Of a stretch of 64,000 nucleotides of DNA, positions 24,420 through 38,200 are shown one piece after another (the first letter of the stretch is position 1; each line of letters opens with the position of its first letter). The stretch comes from Pteria penguin. Its lineage: Eukaryota > Mollusca > Bivalvia > Pterioida > Pteriidae. Made by a program: the position numbers and the translations under genes. The notes beneath the pieces were generated by a model. The model saw nothing but the letters and a program-made list of their open reading frames with translations. It ran no database searches and was not told the origin of the DNA. Location: positions 28,035,769-28,099,768 of the forward strand of contig CM068588.1 of the NCBI GenBank assembly GCA_035048485.1, read 5' to 3'.

Positions 24420-25490
24420 TTCAGAAATACTACTTACTCAAGATACAAGCATCTCGTTTTAGGCCATAGTGACACATATTTTGTTAAGGAACAGTCTAAT
24501 CCCAGCAGTAAGTACACAGAAAAAAAAAGATCATTCAAATGTTAAAATTTCTTATACATAATATTTTTGTGATATTTGATGGGAAAGTGTTCCAACAGAT
24601 TGTTGGCACTCCTAGCCGACATATTTTTGTACTTATTACGAAGCAGAATTCATACAGTCCCTGCTCTCCAAAGGCAATAAACAGTTAGCATCTCGGTTCA
24701 ACTTTACATACAGATACATCGATGACCAATTGTCATTTAAGGATTACCTCAGCATCATTTATCCAAAGAAACTCGAGATAAAAGATACAAATTAGAGCTC
24801 ATCTTCTCCTTCATACCTCGATATACTTCTATCAGTTATTGACGATGGTTCATTAGTAACCTCTCTCTATGACAATCGTGACGATTTCAATTTCATTATT
24901 ACCATCTTCCCGTTTCTGAGTAGCAACATACCTTCCCATCCCGCATATGGCGTATTCATTTCACAGATTATACGTTATGCCAAGGCATGCTCTAAATACG
25001 AAAATTTCGTCCTGAGATCGAGATTCTTGCCACGAAACGATATATTGAAGAACGTTTGAAATTGTCACTAAGGAAGTTCTATGGTAGATATAGGAATCTA
25101 GTGCAATTTCAAATTTTTCCTCCAAGAATGATCTTAATTTTTTTTACCATACTTGATTTGACATAAAACCTATATATACAGACATTTATTCTCGTGCATT
25201 TCCGACGCCGGAATTTCAGTTAAACAACATTTCATGCCTTGAATAGGAAAATTTGAGTTCGTGTTCTTGTCTCCTTCATGTGTTCATATGTGTATATTTA
25301 TGTATTTACTTCTTCATCTTGAAAAGTTATTGTAGGATTTTTGCGACGGGCGTTGCGTGCAACTAGGGGACCTGGCCCCACCTCGATGTTATTGGGGTTC
25401 GCATTTGTCTGAATATGACACTATTAATGATATTATCCTTTTATCTCATGGACTTGGAGATCTGGTTTACCCTTCGGTAATTCTTCGTCT
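24420..25490 (+). mobile_element. Decayed Penelope-like element with its 3' end, plus strand
   Basis: Order on the plus strand: HLVLGHSDTYFVKE (about 24455), ADIFLY (about 24617), a YIDD-region relic (about 24715), YDNRDDFNF (about 24868), ERLKLSLRKFYGRY (about 25050). Frameshifts and stops separate them. From about 25200 to 25490 follows the 3' sequence shared with 21830, 26590 and 46419. This is the one copy here that shows the RT and the 3'-end repeat in one piece, and so ties the solo fragments to the RT family. Confidence 0.65.
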
Positions 25491-26089
25491 TTACTTACCA
25501 ACAAGTGATCTCTCATCATGGTTAATCATACTCTAGAAAACGTCAAAAATTATAAGCTCCTAGGCTTGCGTATAGACTCGTTTTTAGAGTTTTATAACAC
25601 ATCGACGCTGTTTGTCATTCTGTGTCTGACAAAATTTCTCTTCTCAGGAAAATAAAGACATCCCACTTTATTATCCAAAACTATACTTCAGTGCGTACAT
25701 TTTGCCCTCCATATAGGTTTGTCTAAAGATCTATAGCAACGCCCCAAACATTCACGTAGACAGAATACACAAAAGTGTGCTGCTCGTGTCATATTAAATG
25801 AACAGCCCGACTCGTCATCTCAACCTTCATTTGTAAAAGTAGTGTGGTTAACTGTTTCAGAAAGGGTTGATTATAACATGGGTATACTCCTGTACAAACC
25901 CCTTTATGTTTTGCCCGAAATACATATCTTACATCTGTTTATAACCATGGATCTATTGATATTCGTGAGTTGTGTATCTTATACCATTATAAAGAAATTC
26001 TTAAATGTACGTTTCAGTACACAGGGGTGCACATTTGGACCAATCCCCCTCCACAGGACAGCTATTAGTCTGTCATTATTTAGGTATTG

Positions 26090-26530
26090 GTTGGTAATTT
26101 ACCCGGGGTACATGTCGGTATTCGCTGATTTACTCTGTATAGTTGTCGATGATATACCCTGGATACCTGCCGACGATCGGTGATTTACACCAGGTACGAG
26201 TACGTATCGCTGATTGGTTATATATTCTGGAAACCTGCCGAGTTTCAATTATTTTCTAGTTACTTGTTGATTGTCAGTGATTTTGTGTTTGAACCTGTCT
26301 ATAGTCAGTGACTTAGTTTGGGTACCTGCCGATGATCAGTGACTTTCGGTACCTGCCGATGGTCGGTTATATACCCTGGAAACTGCCGATTATCAAAGAC
26401 TTATGTACCTGCTGATTGTCAAAGAGAACCTGTTTATGGTTAGTGACTGTCTAGGTACCTGTAGATTGTCGGTGGTTTTCTCTAGGTACGTAGGTCGCCG
26501 ATCAGTCATTTTCTCATGGTCATGGGCCTA
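26090..26530 (+). repeat. Minisatellite A, middle block
   Basis: Many GGTACCTGCCGATGATCAGTGACTT-like units occur here. This block is outside the segmental duplication, so it is a third independent locus of the family. Confidence 0.6.
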
Positions 26531-26589
26531 TAAACAAGATTTTCAAATCGTTTTTATAAATCTTGCGAATCCATTCTAATTTTAAAAAA

Positions 26590-26790
26590 CGAAGAAGTAC
26601 AGAAGGGTAAACCATATCTCATTGTTCATGGAATAAAGGGGACAATATCGTGTTTAGTGTCATATTCAATCAAATGCGAACCTCAATAAAATCGAGGTGA
26701 GACCAGGTGCCAGAGATGAATAAGCGTCCCCTGGTTGCATGCAACACCCGTCGCAAAAGTCTTGCAACAACATAATTCTTAGATACCGAC
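26590..26790 (-). mobile_element. Penelope-like 3'-end fragment, minus strand
   Basis: It matches the reverse complement of 46560-46718 over nearly its whole length, including the GAGGTGAGACCAGGTGCC and GCAACACCCGTCGCAAAAGT blocks. It is non-coding. Confidence 0.6.
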
Positions 26791-27282
26791 CAGTAATAAG
26801 ATAAAGGTTTTAGAATAAAGGGCAAACACATAATATGGGAACGTTCTCATTCGTATACTGGTAGTTCCTTATCGGATAAATTTAAATTTCATTTGCAGAG
26901 AAAAATATAAAACACGAGAAATATTATATTACTTTAATAAGTAGGTGCAAATAAATGTTCTGTAGATTTACCCAAGTGTTATGTTATTAAATTTAGAAAC
27001 ATAGCAAGCGGTTTAAGTTATTTGTACCGAAATTTGTATGGTGTCCTACATCTGTCATTATGAAACTATCTAATGTTTTAGTCATTATACTTATCATTAT
27101 GTTTGATAGTTCTGTTTACTACGAACGAAGAACCTAGATATAAAAGAGTAATATAACGATATCTCTGGTAAATAATACATAGGATCGGAAAGAAACAGGG
27201 GGAACAATGATTCTATCGTCACGAGGCAACTATTTCCTTGTATCTTCCATCTAATTTGCACAAGCAATGTCGCGTGTACGTG

Positions 27283-27289
27283 TATAAAT
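27283..27289 (+). promoter_or_regulatory. TATA-like element of gene B
   Basis: TATAAAT lies 106 bases upstream of the chosen ATG, within GTCGCGTGTACGTGTATAAAT, which aligns with the gene A and C promoters. Position and conservation are the only evidence. Confidence 0.4.
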
Positions 27290-27388
27290 TGTTTCCTTGT
27301 TTATCTTATTTTCCGCTTACTTATTTTTATTCATTGTCTTATATAATGTAAGTCGAGAGTGAGACAATGTACAGGAAAATGATGCACT

Positions 27389-30300
27389 ATGTTCACAATT
27401 GATGTTTTTAGGATTACTTATTTTGTAAAAGTCACGTCTTTACTTCCACTGTTCGCTTTTGCCGAGTAAGTTGACTTTATGATCATTTACAATTTGTATT
27501 TACCTTTGTGTAGGATATATACTGGCATGAAAATTAACTCTGAGTCCTTTTCGTTTCCAGTTTCATTGATTGATCTATCATTATTGTAGATCTATGTTTT
27601 GAAATGGAATGAAATTATATCAGGAAGTTATATTGCTGATAAAAATCGGGGAATATGACGCCTTTGTTTAATGTAAAAGGGATGGGTTGGACCATTTATC
27701 GTATACTGAGCGAAGCAAGATAGATCTATAGTATTGTATGGATAGCATACAAGTATAATAGTATACAATCCTTAGATAGACGTGATACTTTTAACATTCA
27801 TTTCCTACTTATTTTTACTTTTGTACATTTGACCACTTAAAAGACATGTACTTAGGTTTGAAAAACTTAGAAAATTACCTTTCCTGCATTTTCTTAATTC
27901 TTAGAATATAAAAGTAAAAGCAAACAAATAGGAATTAGTATCTTTAGATACATAAACAAAACCAATTACTACACTATTCTCAAAATATCTGGAACTGTAT
28001 AATTATTTTTTACTTTTAAACGAAATAAAATACAGTCTTTTCACTGTGCGCTAATCGCATTTGCAATTTTTCTTAGTAATGCTATGAAGTGCATATGAGC
28101 ATTTTATCTATAGACGTAAACGTAATGGCCAGAGTTAAGTTACTATTTTACCATTTCTTGTCTGACATATCAATAAAGCAATACATTTGAAGGGCGATTA
28201 GCTATAGGTTTTAACATTTTGTTTTGTCTAAGAAAATTAAGAATCCAAAACATGAACGATGTATGCATGGTCTCAGTTAGATCAAAGTTGTAAATCATGT
28301 ATACAGAATTAATTGTGTATTCTAAAGTGTGAATACTTCAAATGATTTGTAAAATACTAAGACCTCGCCGAACAGTGGCACGTAAATATCTTCCAGTTAA
28401 TATCACACCTGCGAAAAATAAGGTAATCGCATTTTCATTTCAACTTTCCCTCTTTCCGAACATGAAATTTAGAGGATTTTCATTTATGTCCGATTCAGAA
28501 ATTCTTTATTCTATACAACCTGGTGCAAAGTGATAAATAATCTTGTTTACTCATAAGCAGTGAAATTTTTGTATGTAAAACAATATCTTCAACATATTAG
28601 TGAAAGAATCATGGACCTTTTACCTAGTGAATGAGCTGTGATATGAACTGGATCTTAAAATATTCACTAATTGTCTAATCCTCTGAATGATAAAGGGGAT
28701 TAATTTTTTAAAATGTCTATACTTGTATAGTAGATTTAGTGATAAAGAAATGCATTCAAAGAGATACCCACTCAAATACATACATCTTGTATTATGACTA
28801 ACGATTAAAAAATGAAAATCAGATCAAATAATGGTAAAGTTTTGTATTAAATAGTATATGATGCCTAAAAGGCAAGATCATTTGGTTAAAATTTTCCATT
28901 TCTGGAAATTGCATAGTAAAAGCTTTTCAGCTTTTGTCTGGGTAACTAAAGAAGGGAATTACGGACTACGCATTATTCCACTGTCTTTTTCAGTAACTGT
29001 AGTACAAGCAACACTATCGATAATGGAGTAAACAAAGGTAAGAAAGTCACATAAAGTTTAAATGTAAAATATGGATATAAAGCATGGACCTTAATCATCA
29101 TAAATGTATATAAATTATGAATATAAAAGTGAAAGATGCATACGATTTCTTGTTATGTATACAGAATCACGTTATGCTTACAAAATCAGAAAGTGAAAGT
29201 CTGAAAACATACAAAAACATAAGAATTTGTGCAAATATAATATACAATGTTTGTTAATCGAGTAAGTGGACATGTTATTTCAGTATAGGTATTGAGAGGG
29301 CAATAAGAGTACGTTATATGACTTCGCCATAAAATTGTTTGGTATTGGAAAATATTATCAAAATCTATATATTATGCTTGAAAATATATGTATTATTTTA
29401 ATCCATACACACATACAAGTGTAAGTTTGTGAGTATGTATACATTTGTATATATGTGTTACACATTTTTACTTATGCAATATCTTAAAGGCATATATTAT
29501 TATATACACTACCTAACTACAGTAATGTAATGACTTATGGTCATTTCGACGGTTCAAGTTGTCGAAGAGGGATATAAGACCTCATTTTACTCGTCAGCGC
29601 AGAACAAATTTTATTAATGTTTGACACAAATTCCGTATTATCATCATTGTTTCTGTAAAAAGAATGTCATTTCATGTAAAATCACCATTTGTGATGTATC
29701 CATTATTTTCTCGCGAAACCGTACTCCTTCATGGTATATAGTTTCGCCTTTCTGACAATAATTGTCAATAGTGATGCCTAAATGGTATTGCCACATTGAC
29801 GTTGCATTGACATCTGGCATATAGTGCAATGAATAATTATAATTTATTATTATAAATTTATCATTTCTTATATGCTCGTCGTAGACAGACGTATTATGGT
29901 ATGGTATTGTGGTATTTTCGGGATAAAAAATAGGAAATGTTTGAGAATACACAAAGTTAACAGGATAAAGACCATGCCGTTTAGGTTATGACTTTAAATT
30001 TGGTACACTTATTTCTTATGGCATGAGGACGAACCTTAGTGCTCTTCAATATTACGGTCAAAGGTCAAGTTATTTTTTGGGGGAAAATAAATTTTTTTAA
30101 GAAATACAACTTGCCAACAATGTAACTTTTTACGCCTTGGATGGATTTCAATATTTAACAAAATTATTGCTCAACATTCTGGGTAAATCTTTGTCCGGGC
30201 AATAACTCTTTACCCCTAACATGGATTTGAATAATACTTCACAGAATTGTTGCCAAGGACTCAATGGTGTGTCTTGGCCCTAAATCAAGGTTATATATGC

Positions 30301-32166
30301 AAGGTCAAGGCTACACTGCATGTTGGGGAGTGTCTGCATATTTTCAAATTTCACCCCTTTCGACTATGTTTGTGTTATTTGACTCGAGCAGATCGTTCGG
30401 CGCAATATGGGAATAAGGGCTTCTAACTAAACCTATTAAAATTGGAGTGCGATGGCTAATTTTGTTATTAATTAATTAATTGGTAGATTGGAGTTTTAAG
30501 TCGCTATCAACAATTTTGCAGTTATATCGTAACAAGGAAGCAGGATGTTTTCAAGTTATTAAACACAGTGGTGCATTCCTGGGAATCGAACCCGTATTGT
30601 CGGCACCAAACACTTAACGACCACCATAACGCAAGTAGTCATCCCTCGTTTGTTGATGATTTGACATACTTGAGTTCTACACCACGTTCAGTAGAGATTA
30701 TGTTCGGTGTATACTCGAACAGTTGACTGTTCAAATCCCCTTAAATCAAGATTTTCTGTTTTTGAACTTGCATCTGGGTGAGACTACACTACCCTGTGTA
30801 GATGCTAACAACCATTTATAAATTATTTACAGTGCGTAAACATAACATAAGCTTGTAATACGGGTAGAAAGAATTTTGTCAGGTTTTCTGATGTCGGAAT
30901 TTAGCTCCCTAAATTTTTGAGACAGTCTCACATACAAGAGTTTATTACCTAATTCAGCAACTTCTTTGTAAGAACGCCTTAAATCTCCCCAGAGTAAATA
31001 CGTTAGATATGTGTGATAGTGTCATATAGATCACCTCACCTTATTTATGAGTCGTTTATTTACATACACGACGTGTTCTTTCCACCCAAATGGGATTTAT
31101 ACCCACATTCTTGGTAGGTCATAGAACGACAGGATAGCTTGGTATCAGAGTCCGACTTCCGAAGCAGTCTTTATATTCTCCAACGCAACGATCCAAAGGC
31201 TTATGATCCGATATGAGCGTAACTTATTCTGTAACTCTTGTAAATTAACTTACAACGTGTGTGTGTCGTACAGAGATGTTTTCCACGTCTGCTATACCAG
31301 AATCCTCATTTAACTTACTTAATTGTTTTAGGTTTTTGGGTTTTAAGGAAGTTAGAAATGCTATCACTTTTTACGGAAAGTGCTTAAACTTGCAAGTGTT
31401 TCACTTTTATGACATAGAAAACATGTATAATTAATTGTACTATAAAATAATCGAATTTACCTCTAATGTCCTGTGATGGTTGAGAAATCCACAAACCCTA
31501 TTATCAAGTTTACTCTGTCTATGCCGAGTCATAGACTAATTAACTTGACACGAGGATTTGTGGATTTCTTATTCATCATTGGACATTAGAGGTTGATTGT
31601 TTTTCTCCCATTAATCAATATATCCCTTAGAATTGTGATTTTCCCCATGCATTATGTTGGAAAATTAAAAAAAAAATAGGTCGCCTGACTTTGACGTTTG
31701 CTGTGTTTGCTTACGATGTCATAATTATATAAGGAGCGAAATTGATCGTGTAGCTTGTCACCTACACCCCTTTGGTTGACAGGCGGATCATTTAATGGAG
31801 CTTTAATAGCCAATCATTAGCTAATCGCATGCATGACAACACGGCCGCGGAAAGTGAAGGAATTTACCCGACGTAAACGCAGGCGGATCCTCTGAGAGGA
31901 TACATCACTGAAAGCTCCATTTTTGTGGAGCTCGGGTAGCTCAGTCGGTTAGAGGGTCGGATGCATGACAGCTAGGTGATTCGGTACCATATGTCGTGGG
32001 TTCGAGTCCCAGACGGGGAACGAATATAAGTGAAATATAGGGTGCCTTGTTAACTGTAGTGTCTTTGTGCTTTATATGCTTGTCTAATTTGTCTTTATTT
32101 TCTACAGATATTTCTTTGGAGATCCGAGGTCCATAGTACTCCCAGGTGTTTCACTGATTCTATTTG

Positions 32167-32255
<89 letters not shown>

Positions 32256-35200
32256 ACCGGGAAATAATAGATATAATAAGTGCTTTTTACTGACCAGAAA
32301 TTAATACAGGTATATATAAATATAGAACATATATACCTAATAATTTAGTACACCATATGCGCATTTCGACAACTTATGTCTCTTCAGTGATGCTCGTGGC
32401 CAAATGATTGGAATTGTCAAAATATATAAATATTTGAAGAGCGGTGTTGAAACCAAAATGACCGAAAAGTGAACCAAAGAATCTGTCTATATTTACTTAT
32501 ATTTTTTGGCCTCGTATGTTACATTCCAGATATACAATTTCATACTTACTTGATTTTATTGCAACAGGATGCCCGTTAGGTCGAATTGGTATAAACTGTA
32601 CAGAGACATGTCCATTAATGTATTATGGAAAACGCTGTGAATCTAAATGCAATTGCTCATCATCTGAAATATGTTCATCAGAAATAGGATGCGTACTTGT
32701 ACAGGGTGAGGGAATTCTTTTTCAATCAAAACACTTAGACGTAAATAAAACCATTTCTATATTCTTTCAAATGAAAATATTTTATCTGTAAAGAATATAT
32801 TTCTGTAATTCTTAATTTCTGGTCTGTTTTTTCAGGGGTAAGATAAATCGGAGTTTCAAATTATCTACTGTGAAGTATTTTTCCTTATATTTTTTCTTGA
32901 GTAGTTCGTAGAATGGTCTCCTCTTTAGAAAATTGAACCTGTTATTTAAAAGAGTCTTCTGAGATTGTGTGGCAATGCCATTCCATTCTTTTGTGCAGTA
33001 CAGAAAATATTTGTATTTGTCACTCATATCAGGAATAGAATGCTAAATGTGAGATACTTATCCCTCTTGTATATCTAGTCTTACCTCACTTCAATGCAAT
33101 TGGAAGTGAAGCATTGCAATATGTTGTGGTCCTCCAAGGTGGTTCAAAGGTACAATGTGAGATACAAAACAAGACTTATTAATTGTATTATACATACGGC
33201 ATAACGTATTCTACCTTCTCTTTCATTATGATAATTCAATACATATTCACAAATGTGTAATATTGTTTGTATGAGAGTGAACTTGTTTGATTTTGTTATA
33301 TGTTACTTCAATGTTTCTAATCTCAGTAAAAACTGAATGCCTGAATAATGATAAATATTATCATTTTTCTGCACTGATCAGAAATTAATACAGGTATATA
33401 TGTACTTATTCCTCTGTACTTACTTCTCCTGGGCACTTGTTCTCGTCCCTGTATTTTCGGGGACCATGAATGTCCGCTGTGGTACATTGTTGTTAGTGTC
33501 ATAGTCACTTGACACCAGTTACTTTCGTTCTTTGCATTTATGTAACACTTATTCCCTTTGCAGTGTGGAGCTCGTAGAAAAGTTCCCCGCAGAGGGTTTG
33601 ACTAAGGTGTTATAAAACTTTGTTTCTGATGTTATGTGGCAATGACACTTTCTACACAGTGCTGGTTTACATTTATTTCTTTTCAACAGTATGTATCCAA
33701 TGGAATTTCCCATCCTTATTTTTACGGTGATCTCGTATATAAACTAAGGAAAATAAAAGGCTCCGATAACGTTATTTTATCATGTAATAAAATAGTCAAA
33801 CGTCTCCTAAATAGACAATATGATATTGAGATCATCAAAAAGACTATAGGTCTTGTATTTGGCCCTTCTACAGCCTTATGCAGACTTTTACTTGAACGTT
33901 GCACGCTGACTAACAGGGCGGTGGGGACTATATGACGGGCCTTGTCCAAACCTCTTTCAGAGGAGACATGGTCCTGAACCTCGTCCCCTCTGACTGTTAG
34001 TCGGGACTCCTACAGATCTAGGGTCTTACCTCGCTTTCAGACTGGCAGAGCACGGTTTATCATGTTGATGTCGCATATATTTTTATACCATTATGTGTTT
34101 TACAATATCTTACGTGTTTATATTTTTATGACCTCTCAATATGCGATATCTGTTGACCCTTGTTCTTTACATGGAGGATTATTTATAAATTTTTAAATGT
34201 ACGTCCTTTGATTATTCTGCTGTTACGGTGAGTGGGAAGGTGGGCCCGTAAACTGGTTAACCACACCATTTGTTTGGCTTTTGTCAAATTAAATGACAGT
34301 CCTAAGTCGGTATCGTAATTGCACTACAATCAAATATTTTTGTAATGTGTTATATGTTCTAGTATATTATTTATATTCATGTATTGTATAGCTCCATGGT
34401 GACTTCTGCCACATAACTGAGCCAGTAACTCCTCTTTTTTCTTTTATATATACAGTGCTAAGTTATATTTGTTGCGTCCATATGTAAAGGCATTAATGGC
34501 GAATGCGGCTAACCGTTCAGTAGACTCTAACTCCTCCTGGACAACTGGTCTCACCTCTGAATTTCAGAGATCCACGACTGTCCGCTGTGGTATATTGTTC
34601 TTAGTGTCATAGTCACTTAACAACCGTTACTTTCATATTTTGCATTATACTGATTAGCATCGTATGTTACAGTTTATATATACAATTTTATACTTATTTG
34701 ATTTTATTGTAAAAGGATGCCCATTTGATCAAATTTGTATACATTGTACAGAGACATGTTCTACAAAATACTATGGACTAGACTGTGAATCTAAATGCAA
34801 TTGTTCATCATCTGAAATCTGTTAACCAGGGTCAGGATGCGTACTTATACAGGGTAATTATTTTTCTTTATCAATGAAATAGCTTATATGCAATAAATTG
34901 AGGTTTACATAGTACTGAAACGAAGTAAATAAACTCGTAGCTGTGCTCGCCCACTAAATGTATTTTCATTTGTAAATAAGGTATTTTTTTTATTGCAATA
35001 AATTCTTGAAATTCTGAATTTTTTTATCTGTTTTTCCGGGCACAAAATAAATCGGAAGTTTAGATTAACTTCCGTTATATATTTTTGCATTATATTCTTT
35101 CTTCGGCACAATGGAGTTCGTAAATAGTCCTCTCAGAGAATTTGACGTTCTGCTTTCATTCGTCTTTGAAGTGCTGAAAATATTTGTATTGGCCATTCAA

Positions 35201-38200
35201 ATGCAAAACGTGAGACACTTATCCCTATTGTATGTCTGACCTCATCTCTGATTTTTAGAAGTCCAGTGTTGTATATTGTTGCAATAGCACAGCATCAAAT
35301 GCCTTCGTGCTTTACTTTGAACTACTTTCAGTAAATGTGCAAAACATTTTCTCCTGTGATTAAAATACCTTCTTTCACATAAATGCACCTTTGTCATGCA
35401 CTGAACAGTTCGTTATTAGTTTCTTTTCTAACTACTTTCCACTTTAATTTATTTATTACGCTTCCTTTATATCAAGCTTGTATATGTCTGTTTGTTTATG
35501 CACATATATTAAGAACTACAAATTCCTATTTATAAACAAGAGTAATCGTGTATTTTCATTTTGAAGGGACACCTACATATCTCATTTTGTGGTACACATT
35601 AATTGTTACATGTATCATTGCAATTGGCGTTGCCATCTTCACCATCCAGCAGCAATATTGGTAAGATATAGCAGCACTTGTCAGCAGGGGACGTTTACCA
35701 TTTATGGGTGCCAATTCCCGAAATAATTCAATATCCGTGTTTCTACATACCACTTGTAACTGTTTTAATCACAATGCTTATTTAGCTAGAGTTTTGTAGT
35801 TTCAGTTTTTATTATATTTGATCCTCTATTTGTTCCTGTTATTCCGATTTAAACAATTTGCCCATACAGTAGTGTAGGGCAGTACTTTGCGTTGGTTGGT
35901 TTCTTAAGGTGTTGTGTATGCGACAAAATAGACAAGTCGGTGAAATGTTTTAATCTTTAATGAAACCCTCAAAGTAAGGCAGAAATGGCTTCGTGTGCTA
36001 TGAAGGGTGAGACTCGGCATTTACGATGATCGAAATCAAGTAGAAGTCTGAAATAATTCGAATTACCGATGTACAATTATACCCAGATTCCCCATATGTC
36101 AAATCTTACTATTATCGCTGTCATACTCCACGAAGCCACCTGGTGCAACAAATGTTTATATATCAAGAGTAATCAACATATAATACAACTAGCAAGGGTT
36201 TACTACAGTCTAACATAAAAGAGTCAATTGACGATGAGATGGTGAAGAGTTCACACCAAAGTTAAACAATAGAGTCACTCGGTCACACTGACCACTACAG
36301 GTACACAGCTTTCGGTAAATCAATGGGTGGATCCATGGGCGGTGTTCCTTGAGTAACGACGATCACTAGGTAGCGTATCCATAGGTATCGTGCATAAAGT
36401 AGTACCCCGCTTCCTTACAGTAGTTACGAATGCGGCAGTTTTAGCCAATCAACTTAATTAAACTGCATTGAGTGTACCCTGAACATAGAAGGATAATAAC
36501 TTAGATATAATGGTATTGTCTTCTATCATAAAAAAATTCTGTTCAATCAATGTGACAAAACTTTCTTCCAGTTTAGATGCACATGAATATACTGTTTTCG
36601 TTGGATTGAATTTCAAACGTTCTAATCTAGATCAAAGTTTCCTTATCTTATAGTACCTAGATCAAAAAGAGTAGAAGTATAGGAAGTTTCATATTCGTTA
36701 TTATATCAAAATTGTAATACATTTAAATGTTATCGAGAACAAGAATACCTAACATTTACAACAAACACAGAACTATGTCAGTAGTCTAATGTATACAAAA
36801 GCAATATGCTGAAATGCGCTAATTTCAAATAAGTTTTTCTTACGAAAACTTGTTTCATACATTTGGTTTATACTCTGATTTTATGATCAGTAATGAGGTT
36901 TGTTACCAAAAGGTGTGAACCTTGTTTTCAATTCCACCTGGTAGTTAAATGTTAATCCTTTGAAGTTTGATTACATTTTGTACAATATAAGAACACAGTG
37001 TCAATTCTAAAGAATATACCTCTATATAATGTGTATTATATTACAGTTCTATGAACGCTGTACAGAACTTTCTCTCTGGTAAGTCGTGGTTTTTGCATAT
37101 GTATATATGAAAATTTTCCCACACAAATATCTTAGCCATTTACGATATCTCTGTCTATAACTTTACTTTTACTGTGTGTATTTTTATCCTTTTAATATAC
37201 CGTACACCGTGCTCTACCTGCTTTAACTTTTCTGTAGTTAAGTATAGACCCATTGCATATGATAATAATACCACCAAAAGCAACGATTCAGGTGCATATA
37301 TAAATATATATATTGTTTTTGACATCTGCCAGATGTATTGCACAGAAATTTGTACCTTTGCAACGGACACACACGACACAGTAAGGGATCTTTTACGTGC
37401 CCAGGGACCGATTTTTTTTTTTGTCTCATCCGAAAGAGAGGACACCAATGTGCCCACCGCGGAATCAAATTATAACCTGTGGGTCACAAGTCGAGCACCT
37501 CATCGACTGAGCCACACCGATATTAGCCATGTCAAGAAATTTACTCGAATAATATTTAATGGTATGATGGATTTAAAGCAGTCTATAGTTTGACACTTGA
37601 AATGGGCGACGATTTGAGGGGGTGGATATCGCATTGGATTTATAAATTGTAAACAGTTATAAACAATCTTCCGTGAGTGTTTCATTTAAAGAAACCTTTT
37701 CATCTTCATCATATTTACCTTTGTAACAATTACCTTCTTAATCACTGACTTACAAACTAACATAACTTTAAATGAATACTATATAGCTCTGATATTGTAC
37801 ATATTTCCTTGTGATGATAATAACATACCATGACCTAGTGTCTTTTATATCTTTTGATATATCTAAATTGATGAATATGAACTGAATTTCAAGGTTTTTT
37901 TGTATTGTCATTTACATTTACTCGATGTGTTTTATGTGTATCTTTATTGAATGCATAGTTATATGTTGATCTCAAAGAGTTTAAGCTCATTGCGATTGAC
38001 ATGCAGAGATTGCCAGAAATGTTTCTGATTACAAAGTTATTTTTTCATGTGCGTTTCCATTGAGTGTTTTTGATTTGTATATTGATTCTTTTGATAATAT
38101 TGATTTATAACAAAGAAATTATTTGTAGAATGTCGGAAGCTCTGTAGCTGTTGTTTTCAACGCATTTCAAAGTATGAAGTACAAAACAGTACAACGTATG

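Noticed and set aside
29644..29952. 102-codon minus-strand open frame with an N-glycosylation-rich start
   Set aside because: No recognisable domain, lies in a large intron of gene B, no paralogue elsewhere in the window; could be chance in AT-rich DNA.
31925..32025. Functional tRNA gene
   Set aside because: A and B boxes are good, but the spacing is enlarged and no acceptor stem closes; better explained as a SINE head.
37174..37593. 139-codon plus-strand frame
   Set aside because: It runs through intron 5 of gene B and a SINE remnant; the residues come from repeat sequence.
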